Assembly (NCBI GenBank): GCA_023433855.1
Contig: JAEYTV010000266.1
Coordinates: 1-11,875, forward strand
DNA from: Pseudomonadota bacterium
Lineage (GTDB): Bacteria > Pseudomonadota > Alphaproteobacteria > Rhizobiales > Rhizobiaceae
Reading direction: 5' to 3'
Length of the DNA: 11,875 bases
Shown in pieces: positions 6,263-11,875 of the stretch (positions are counted from its first letter, which is position 1; every line of letters begins with the position of its first letter). The notes beneath the pieces were generated by a model. It saw only the letters and a list, made by a program, of their open reading frames with translations, ran no database searches and was not told the origin of the DNA. A program made the position numbers and the translations under genes.

Positions 6263-8083
6263 TTGGCACCTCCCATTCTCAAACTTGACGACATCTACCT
6301 GAGCTTCGGCGGGACGCCACTGCTTGCAGGTGCCTCTCTGCAGGTAGAGCCGGCCGACCGCATCTGCCTTGTCGGGCGCAACGGATCCGGCAAGTCTACC
6401 TTGATGAAGATCGCCGCCGGCATGGTCGAACCCCAGGCGGGGGAGGTTTTTCGGCATCCCTCCGCGACCATCCGTTATCTCGAACAGGCGCCCGATTTCG
6501 GCGGCTTTTCCACCGTCCGGGCCTACGCCGAAGCCGGCCTTGGGCCGGGTGACGATCCGTATCGCGTAACCTACCTGCTTGAACATCTGGGCCTTGGCGG
6601 TGAGGAAGACCCCAACAGCCTTTCAGGCGGCGAGTCTCGCCGCGCCGCGCTCGCCCGGGTCATGGCGCCCCAACCGGACATCCTTCTGCTCGACGAGCCG
6701 ACGAACCATCTCGACCTGCCGACCATCGAATGGCTCGAAGGGGAACTGCGAAAGACAAAGAGCGCGCTTGTGCTCATCTCGCACGACCGGCGTTTCCTCG
6801 AGAAAGTGTCAACCGCCACCGTCTGGCTCGACCGCGGCAAATCACGCAGGCTGGATAAGGGTTTTGCCCACTTCGAAGCTTGGCGGGACGAGGTCCTGGA
6901 AGCCGAGGAAGTGGAACAGCACAAGCTGGGCAAGGCGATCGAACGCGAGGAGCACTGGCTGCGTTATGGTGTCACTGCACGCCGCAAGCGCAACATGCGC
7001 AGGCTTGGCGAACTGCACGTGATGCGCGCCAACTATCGCGGCCACAAGGGTCCCCAGGGGACGGTGCAGGCACAAGTGACGGAGGGCAGGGAATCCGGCA
7101 AGCTCGTCATCGAGGCGGAAGACATCACCAAGAGCTATGACCGGCAGATCGTCGCCCCCTTCTCAATCCGCGTGCATCGTGGAGATCGGATCGGCCTTGT
7201 CGGCCCCAACGGCGCAGGCAAGACAACACTCCTGAAGATGCTCACGGGCCAAATCCCTCCCGACACGGGCGTGATCAAGTTGGGCACCAACCTTGAGATC
7301 GCCACTGTCGATCAGAAGCGCGAAAACCTGAACCCCGAAGACACCCTGTCCCATTATCTGACGGATGGTCGTGGCGAAACCCTGCTGGTCAACGGCGAGC
7401 AGCGGCACGTTGCCGGCTACATGAAGGATTTCCTGTTCCAGCCCGAACAGATCCGCACGCCGATCAAGAACCTCTCTGGCGGCGAGCGCGCTCGGCTGAT
7501 GCTGGCTCGGATCCTGGCGAAGCCGTCGAACCTCTTGATCCTCGACGAGCCGACCAATGATCTGGATATCGAGACCCTGGACCTGCTGCAGGAGATCGTC
7601 GCCGGCTATAACGGGACCGTGATCCTCGTCAGCCACGACCGTGATTTCCTCGACCGTACGGTGACGTCGACCATCGCGCCCGCGAACGTGGAGGCGCCTG
7701 ACGGCCGATGGATCGAATACGCCGGAGGTTACACGGACATGCTCGCGCAGCGAAAGGGCGCGATGGAGGAGAGGCGCCGCGTGGAAAAGGCGCAGAAGCC
7801 GCAAGCGGATGCTGGCGCCCCTGCACCCGCTCCCGCGAAGGGGAAAGGCAAGCTGTCATACAAGCAGCGGTTCGCATTGGAAAACCTGCCCCAACAGATA
7901 GCCAAGGCGGAAACCGAAATCGCCGCCCGTGAAACGAGGATGAGCGACCCGAACCTGTTCGCCAAGGACCCGGTCACCTTCAACAAGCTGGCGGCCGAGA
8001 TGCAGGACCTGCGGGAGGGTCTGACCAGAATGGAGGAAGAATGGTTGCAATTGGAGATGCTCCGGGAGGAGTTGGAAGGCTGA
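6263..8083 (+). CDS. uup: ABC-F family ATPase, Uup type
   Basis: A 606-residue soluble protein with two ABC ATPase domains and no membrane segment. Domain 1: Walker A GRNGSGKST at 38-46, signature LSGGE at 120-124, Walker B LLLDEPTNHLD at 141-151, H-loop SHDR at 173-176. The linker has the basic ARRKRNMRR patch at 239-247, typical of Uup. Domain 2: Walker A GPNGAGKT at 314-321, LSGGE at 404-408, LILDEPTNDLD at 425-435, SHDR at 457-460. An Ala/Pro/Lys hinge (about 510-530) leads to a C-terminal coiled coil (about 534-605), which in Uup binds nucleic acid. Uup is linked to ribosome-associated functions and to limiting precise excision of transposons. The start is TTG at 6263 with AGGAG 7 bases upstream inside the end of thiN; only 2 bases separate the thiN stop from it, so the pair is translationally coupled. 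Confidence 0.93.
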   Translation: MAPPILKLDDIYLSFGGTPLLAGASLQVEPADRICLVGRNGSGKSTLMKIAAGMVEPQAGEVFRHPSATIRYLEQAPDFGGFSTVRAYAEAGLGPGDDPYRVTYLLEHLGLGGEEDPNSLSGGESRRAALARVMAPQPDILLLDEPTNHLDLPTIEWLEGELRKTKSALVLISHDRRFLEKVSTATVWLDRGKSRRLDKGFAHFEAWRDEVLEAEEVEQHKLGKAIEREEHWLRYGVTARRKRNMRRLGELHVMRANYRGHKGPQGTVQAQVTEGRESGKLVIEAEDITKSYDRQIVAPFSIRVHRGDRIGLVGPNGAGKTTLLKMLTGQIPPDTGVIKLGTNLEIATVDQKRENLNPEDTLSHYLTDGRGETLLVNGEQRHVAGYMKDFLFQPEQIRTPIKNLSGGERARLMLARILAKPSNLLILDEPTNDLDIETLDLLQEIVAGYNGTVILVSHDRDFLDRTVTSTIAPANVEAPDGRWIEYAGGYTDMLAQRKGAMEERRRVEKAQKPQADAGAPAPAPAKGKGKLSYKQRFALENLPQQIAKAETEIAARETRMSDPNLFAKDPVTFNKLAAEMQDLREGLTRMEEEWLQLEMLREELEG

Positions 8084-8117
8084 GCTAACCAAGCATTAAC
8101 CACGACGGCAGCCGCCG

Positions 8118-8133
8118 GCGACAAGCCTGTCGC
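8118..8133. repeat. Perfect inverted repeat upstream of the stress promoter
   Basis: GCGACA and TGTCGC flank a 4-base AGCC spacer. It starts 35 bases after the uup stop and ends 5 bases before the GGAAC box. No T run follows on the plus strand, so it is not a classical terminator. It could stabilise the uup mRNA 3' end or bind a regulator. Confidence 0.45.
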
Positions 8134-8138
8134 AAAAC

Positions 8139-8163
8139 GGAACAAACGTCTGGGTGCGTCGTT
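8139..8163 (+). promoter_or_regulatory. Sigma-EcfG (general stress response) promoter
   Basis: GGAAC (8139-8143), 16 bases, then CGTT (8160-8163). This matches in full the GGAAC-N16/17-CGTT consensus of the alphaproteobacterial general stress sigma factor EcfG (RpoE2/RpoE4), equal to GGAAC-N18-TT as described for Sinorhizobium. It lies 37 bases upstream of the receiver-protein ATG, a normal leader length. That it is in an intergenic gap and oriented towards a gene argues against chance. Confidence 0.75.
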
Positions 8164-8200
8164 CGGCCCATGTAGGAAACGAACCCGTGGGGACGTGCCA

Positions 8201-8650
8201 ATGCTGACTAAAGTACCGCGTCGTCGGCTACCCAGCGAGGCTGTGGAACAGCGCGTATTGATCATCGAGGACGAATTCCTGATCGCACTCGATATCGCCG
8301 AAACAATCGAGAACATGGGGCTGCAAGTGGCTGGTTTCGCTAACGCCCGGAAGCACGCGCTGGAACTGGCGCCCCTTGCCGATATCGCGATCGTTGATGT
8401 CAACCTTCAGGATGGGCGCACCGGCCCTGACATCGGACGCGAACTTGCCCGACGTGGCGTGACGGTGCTGTTCATGACCGGGAACCCCGAGGATATCGAA
8501 CAGGGCGTGCAAGGTTCGCTGGGCGTTCTCACCAAGCCTGTCACGCCGCAGATCCTGGAACAGTCGGTGACATATGCGGTCGCCAATCGACTTGGCGGCA
8601 TAGCACTCGTACCGAAGGGGCTGCGGGTCTTCCATTCCACTTCGCACTAG
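8201..8650 (+). CDS. Single-domain response regulator (receiver only)
   Basis: 149 residues, a CheY-like receiver domain with no output domain. Acidic metal-site residues lie in VLIIEDEF (Glu23/Asp24), the phosphoacceptor is Asp66 in AIVDVNLQDG, the switch Thr is Thr93 in VLFMTGNPED and the conserved Lys is Lys112 in LTKPV. All residues needed for phosphorylation are present, so it should be active as a phospho-relay or protein-binding switch. The first 17 residues are a basic extension (KVPRRR). I chose ATG 8201 because GTGGGGA is 7 bases upstream; a GTG at 8195 is too close to that site. Upstream is a sigma-EcfG promoter, so the gene is likely induced under stress or in stationary phase. 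No histidine kinase lies within the window. The TG after FM resembles, but does not match, the FATGUY-type receivers that act in general stress signalling. Confidence 0.88.
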   Translation: MLTKVPRRRLPSEAVEQRVLIIEDEFLIALDIAETIENMGLQVAGFANARKHALELAPLADIAIVDVNLQDGRTGPDIGRELARRGVTVLFMTGNPEDIEQGVQGSLGVLTKPVTPQILEQSVTYAVANRLGGIALVPKGLRVFHSTSH

Positions 8651-8768
8651 CCGGCGACCGAGACGGCGGTGACCCCGTTCTCGTCTTGACCGGGATCGGT
8701 ATGGATGCGGAAGCACCGAAAATGCGTGGGAACGGTAGGACATGGATAAGCCGTGCCCGCGCAGGCTC

Positions 8769-8797
8769 TTGCCAGCGCGCCGCCTCGCCGCTAAATC
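8769..8797 (+). promoter_or_regulatory. thiBPQ promoter
   Basis: TTGCCA (8769-8774) and TAAATC (8792-8797) are 17 bases apart. The expected start of transcription, about 8804, coincides with the 5' end of the TPP riboswitch (8806). The stretch 8651-8768 before it shows no gene and no convincing terminator for the receiver gene. Confidence 0.55.
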
Positions 8798-8805
8798 TGA
8801 TTTGC

Positions 8806-8890
8806 TCTAACGGGGTGCCGCATGACGCGGCTGAGAGGCATCGACCAACCCGCGGAACCTGATCCGGCTAGAACCGGCGGAGGGATTAGA
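8806..8890 (+). promoter_or_regulatory. TPP riboswitch (THI element)
   Basis: All conserved blocks are present in order: GGGGTGCC (8812-8819), CTGAGA (8831-8836), ACCC (8848-8851), GAACCTGATC (8855-8864), a CCGG-CTAGAA-CCGG arm (8864-8877) and GGCGGAGGGA (8876-8885). Closing helix P1 pairs TCTAA (8806-8810) with TTAGA (8886-8890). TPP binding should turn off the thiamine transporter genes that follow. No terminator with a T run lies between it and thiB, which points to control of translation. Confidence 0.97.
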
Positions 8891-8901
8891 CGGCTTTCGA
8901 T

Positions 8902-8936
8902 CGGCTCCTACTCCCGCAACATCTGAGGAGGCGCCG
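8902..8936 (+). promoter_or_regulatory. thiB: Hairpin able to hide the thiB ribosome binding site
   Basis: CGGCTCCT (8902-8909) can pair with AGGA (8926-8929) and GCCG (8933-8936), with GGC bulged out on the 3' side. The paired region covers the GAGGAGG ribosome binding site (8925-8931) that lies 5 bases before the thiB ATG. This is a plausible sequestor for the TPP riboswitch. The competing antisequestor is not certain; the GGAGGG at the end of the aptamer could pair with the CTCC elements of the same arm. Confidence 0.5.
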
Positions 8937-9947
8937 ATGCGCAGGATCGTTGTTTCCATACTGGCGGCCGCCGCTGCCTCGTTTTTGTCTGCAGCAGCAA
9001 ACGCTAAGGACAACACCCTCACGATCTATACTTATGAGAGCTTTATTGCCGAATGGGGCCCAGGCCCCAAGGTAAAGGAAGCTTTTGAAAAGACTTGCGG
9101 TTGCTCGGTGAACTTCGTCGGGGTTGCCGATGGTGTGGCACTCCTCACCCGCCTGAAGCTCGAGGGCGCCAACAGCGATGCCGACATCGTCTTGGGGCTG
9201 GACACCAGCCTGATCTCCGAAGCCAAAGCGACCGGGCTATTCGAGCCACACGGAGTGGAGACGAGCAACGTCGAGGTCCCCGGCGATTACGCGGACAACA
9301 CCTTCCTGCCTTATGATTACGGCCACTTCGCCGTGGTCTATGATAGCCACGCCATGAAGAATCCCCCACGCAGCCTGCGGGAACTGGTGGAGGGCGATCC
9401 TTCCGAGAAGATCGCCATTCAGGATCCTCGGACGTCGACGCCTGGCCTCGGCCTCTTGCTTTGGGTGAGGTCCGTTTACGGCGACGAGGCGCCGGAGGCA
9501 TGGGCGAAGTTGAAAGGGAGGGTTCTGACGGTCACTCCCGGGTGGTCCGAAGCCTATGGGCTTTTCACCAAGGGCGAAGTGCCGATGGTATTTTCCTATA
9601 CCACCTCGCCGGCTTACCACCTGATCGAGGAAAAGACGGATCGGTACCGGGCCGCCTCCTTCTCCGAAGGCCATTACATCCAGATCGAGGTGGCAGGAAT
9701 GCTGAAGCAAGCAAAAGATCGGGATCTCGCGAGGCAGTTCCTCACGTTCATGATCTCACCTGCATTCCAGGACCTCATTGCGACCACCAACTGGATGATG
9801 CCTGCTGCCAAGACGTCCCGCCCGCTGCCGGACGCCTTCAGAAAGTTGGTTCAACCTAAGAAGACCTTTCTTCTGGGTTCCGACGAAGTGGCCAAGAACC
9901 GCAAGGCATGGATTGACGAATGGCTGGATGCCATGAGCACGAACTGA
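8937..9947 (+). CDS. thiB: Thiamine/TPP ABC transporter, periplasmic binding protein
   Basis: 336 residues, close to the length of E. coli ThiB (TbpA). Residues 1-23 are a signal peptide: basic MRR, a hydrophobic Ala-rich core and an ANA cleavage site before KDNTL. The mature part starts with LTIYTYESF, the usual opening of ThiB, and has [12 protein letters not shown] at 81-92, the [13 protein letters not shown] segment and the [20 protein letters not shown] and YTTSPAYH segments of the ligand cleft. It captures thiamine and its phosphates in the periplasm and delivers them to ThiP. The start is well supported by GAGGAGG. Expression should be under the TPP riboswitch. First gene of thiB-thiP-thiQ. 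Confidence 0.95.
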   Translation: MRRIVVSILAAAAASFLSAAANAKDNTLTIYTYESFIAEWGPGPKVKEAFEKTCGCSVNFVGVADGVALLTRLKLEGANSDADIVLGLDTSLISEAKATGLFEPHGVETSNVEVPGDYADNTFLPYDYGHFAVVYDSHAMKNPPRSLRELVEGDPSEKIAIQDPRTSTPGLGLLLWVRSVYGDEAPEAWAKLKGRVLTVTPGWSEAYGLFTKGEVPMVFSYTTSPAYHLIEEKTDRYRAASFSEGHYIQIEVAGMLKQAKDRDLARQFLTFMISPAFQDLIATTNWMMPAAKTSRPLPDAFRKLVQPKKTFLLGSDEVAKNRKAWIDEWLDAMSTN

Positions 9948-9950
9948 TCC

Positions 9951-11570
9951 ATGCTGACAGTTTCAGAGCGGAGACGGGGGATCGGCTGGGGTCTCCTGAG
10001 CTTATTCGCCATCGCCCTGTTTGTAGGCGTTGCTGTTGCCGCACTGGCATCGCTCGACGCGGGCGATGTGAGTGAAGGCTTTTTCACTGTCTATACCTGG
10101 CGGACCTTTCGCTTCACACTATTACAGGCGATCCTGTCGACCCTGCTCTCGGTGATGCTTGCCCTTCCCGTCACGCTGGCGCTCGCCCGCCAGCAACACT
10201 TTGCCGGCCGGATCTGGATCATTCGCTTGCTCCAGCTGCCGATGGGTCTGCCGGTATTGATCGGGGCACTCGGCATCATCGGTATTTGGGGAACGCGCGG
10301 CCTCGCCAACGGTCTTCTGCGGGAGATAGGGCTGGACCAGCCCGTCAACATCTACGGCCTCTCTGGCATCCTGCTTGGTCATGCCTTCTTCAACATGCCG
10401 CTCGCCACCCGCCTTATGGTGGCGGCACTGGAGCGCCTCCCGGCGGAATACTGGCTGCTCTCGACGAGCCTCGGCATGAAAGCCTTTCCCGTCTTTCGCT
10501 TCATCGAGTGGCCGGCTGTTCGAAGGGTGATTCCGGGCATCGCAAGCCTCATCTTCATGCTCTGCGCCACGAGCTTCACCTTGGTCCTCATTCTGGGAGG
10601 CGGCCCTGCAGCCACGACGTTGGAAGTGGCAATCTACCAAGCTCTTCGGTTCGACTTCGATCCACAGCGGGCAATCGCGCTCTCACTGCTCCAGCTCGGA
10701 ACCACCGGTCTGCTGCTCGCCCTGATGGCGCGGTTCCCGGCCCCCGATGATGTTGGCGGTACGGGCGGCCGGCCCCTGCGGCGGTTCGATGGCTCAGGCT
10801 TCGGCGCGCGGCTGTGGGACTGGGTTGTCATCGGCATGGCGGTTGCGTTTCTGCTCCTTCCTCTGGCGTCGATTGTTGTGGCGGGGCTACGCGCCGATCT
10901 CTGGTCTCTTGCCACCAGCCCGGCCTTCCTCCAGGCGACCATGACCAGCTTGACGATTTCTCTGGCCGCCGGACTGCTGGCGGTCATGACCTCTCTTGCG
11001 ATCATCGCTGCCCGGGAAGCGATCGCCGACATGAGGAACACCGGCAGCATACTGCAAGGATTTTCCGGCCTTCTGGACGGCGTGGCCTCACTCGTGCTGC
11101 TGGTCCCCCCGGTCGTGCTGGGCGCGGGTTGGTTTCTGATCCTGATACCTTACGGGGATGTGCGTCCATTCGCCCCGATACTCCTCGCATTGATCAACAC
11201 GCTCATGGCCTTGCCGTTTGTGATGCGCGTTCTTGCGCCAGCCGTGCAGAGGCATCGCCACCAGACGGCCAGAGTGGCAGCAAGCCTCGGCATCGGCGGG
11301 CTGGCCAGACTGTGGTGGGTCGACCGACCCGCGTTGACAAAGCCGCTCCTGACGGCCCTGTCATTCGCCATGGCCTTGTCCCTGGGGGATCTCGGTGCCG
11401 TGGCCCTGTTCGGCTCCAATGACTTTGTGACCTTGCCGTGGCTTGTTTATGGCCGGCTCGCAAGCTACCGCACCACTGATGCCGATGGTTTGGCCCTCCT
11501 CCTCGGGGGTATTTGCCTGGTGCTGACCATCCTTGGAACGGCCGGTCGAAGGGAGGCGCAGCGTGTCTGA
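9951..11570 (+). CDS. thiP: Thiamine/TPP ABC transporter, permease
   Basis: 539 residues, an inner-membrane permease with two fused halves and roughly twelve hydrophobic segments. Each half carries an EAA-type loop that docks on the ATPase: [20 protein letters not shown] at about 163-182 and [19 protein letters not shown] at about 438-456. The C-terminal signature [20 protein letters not shown] at 478-497, followed by [16 protein letters not shown], is characteristic of ThiP. A hydrophilic stretch at about 262-288 joins the halves. The ATG lies 3 bases after the thiB stop and has only a weak ribosome binding site, so translation probably depends on coupling to thiB. The end overlaps thiQ by 8 bases. 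Confidence 0.95.
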   Translation: MLTVSERRRGIGWGLLSLFAIALFVGVAVAALASLDAGDVSEGFFTVYTWRTFRFTLLQAILSTLLSVMLALPVTLALARQQHFAGRIWIIRLLQLPMGLPVLIGALGIIGIWGTRGLANGLLREIGLDQPVNIYGLSGILLGHAFFNMPLATRLMVAALERLPAEYWLLSTSLGMKAFPVFRFIEWPAVRRVIPGIASLIFMLCATSFTLVLILGGGPAATTLEVAIYQALRFDFDPQRAIALSLLQLGTTGLLLALMARFPAPDDVGGTGGRPLRRFDGSGFGARLWDWVVIGMAVAFLLLPLASIVVAGLRADLWSLATSPAFLQATMTSLTISLAAGLLAVMTSLAIIAAREAIADMRNTGSILQGFSGLLDGVASLVLLVPPVVLGAGWFLILIPYGDVRPFAPILLALINTLMALPFVMRVLAPAVQRHRHQTARVAASLGIGGLARLWWVDRPALTKPLLTALSFAMALSLGDLGAVALFGSNDFVTLPWLVYGRLASYRTTDADGLALLLGGICLVLTILGTAGRREAQRV

Positions 11571-11875
11571 CGCAATCATCCTCCAGCAAGTCGAACTTTG
11601 CCTGGGCGTCCGCGGCTTCCAGTTCGACTGTTCTGTGCCCGCCGGCCGCATAACCGCTGTCATTGGCGCCTCCGGCTCCGGCAAGTCCACGCTCTTGAAC
11701 GTGCTGGCCGGTTTCGAGACGCCGGATCGAGGGCGTGTTGTAATTGGCGCTCGCGACGTAACCCAAAGCCACCCCGCGGAGCGCCCCGTATCCTTGATCT
11801 TCCAGGACAACAACCTCTTCGCTCACCTCAATCTTTTTATGAATGTGGGGTTGGGTATTAGCCCGTCGCTGAGAC
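11563..11875 (+). CDS. thiQ: Thiamine/TPP ABC transporter, ATP-binding subunit (partial, cut by window end)
   Basis: The first 104 codons are present. The start is GTG at 11563-11565 inside the end of thiP, with GGGAGG 6 bases upstream. Visible motifs: Walker [10 protein letters not shown] at 35-43, followed by LLNVLAGF, and the Q-loop [11 protein letters not shown] with Gln81. The NNLFAHL and NVGLG wording is typical of ThiQ. It would power thiamine uptake by ATP hydrolysis on the cytoplasmic face of ThiP. The signature motif and Walker B lie past the window edge, so an intact gene is assumed, not seen. Confidence 0.95.
   Translation, partial: MSDAIILQQVELCLGVRGFQFDCSVPAGRITAVIGASGSGKSTLLNVLAGFETPDRGRVVIGARDVTQSHPAERPVSLIFQDNNLFAHLNLFMNVGLGISPSLR

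Noticed and set aside
7163..7804. Minus-strand open frame of 213 codons inside uup
   Set aside because: Mirror of the second ABC domain; no motif and no ribosome binding site.
8651..8768. Terminator or small gene after the receiver gene
   Set aside because: No stem with a T run and no open frame with a ribosome binding site; a TTGACC at 8685-8690 has no matching -10 box.
1..11875. A mobile element, CRISPR array, toxin-antitoxin or defence system
   Set aside because: I found no transposase, integrase, direct repeat array, paired small toxin genes or unusual base composition. The window is compact housekeeping DNA.

Overview
The window is ordinary chromosomal DNA of an alphaproteobacterium, most likely Rhizobiaceae (Rhizobium/Agrobacterium/Sinorhizobium type). 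The grounds are high GC, a SAM-II riboswitch in front of metA, a sigma-EcfG type promoter (GGAAC-N16-CGTT), and a gene set typical of that group. Genus and species cannot be fixed from the sequence alone. I see no transposase, integrase, CRISPR array or phage gene.

Layout. Positions 1-188 hold the 3' end of a ubiquinone-biosynthesis hydroxylase gene (UbiH type). It converges, with only 4 bases between stop codons, on a minus-strand group that reads from about 2780 down to 193: a ProX/YbaK-type aminoacyl-tRNA editing protein, a thioredoxin-TPR protein (CnoX/YbbN family), a stand-alone LON substrate-binding-domain protein and a Trm112-family protein. A tRNA-Gly(GCC) follows on the plus strand (3009-3083). 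Then come galM (aldose 1-epimerase) and metA on the minus strand.

The metA leader carries a promoter, a SAM-II aptamer and an intrinsic terminator just before the gene. The aptamer's 3' part is complementary to the terminator's 5' arm, so a transcription-attenuation switch can be read directly. MetA has Glu at position 111, the residue associated with acetyl-CoA rather than succinyl-CoA use.

Divergent from metA, on the plus strand, are thiamine pyrophosphokinase (thiN), a tightly coupled ABC-F ATPase of the Uup type (TTG start), and a receiver-only response regulator with its own general-stress promoter. The window ends with the thiamine transporter operon thiB-thiP-thiQ (thiQ cut by the window edge), headed by a TPP riboswitch whose downstream hairpin can hide the thiB ribosome binding site.

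How the genes work together. ThiBPQ imports thiamine or its phosphates, ThiN makes TPP from thiamine, and TPP closes the loop by shutting thiBPQ through the riboswitch. SAM does the same for metA. The minus-strand group at 193-2719 looks like a translation-quality and protein-folding cluster. I did not find an undescribed system. The points most worth checking are the two riboswitch mechanisms, the MetA acyl-donor call and the stress-promoter-driven receiver protein.
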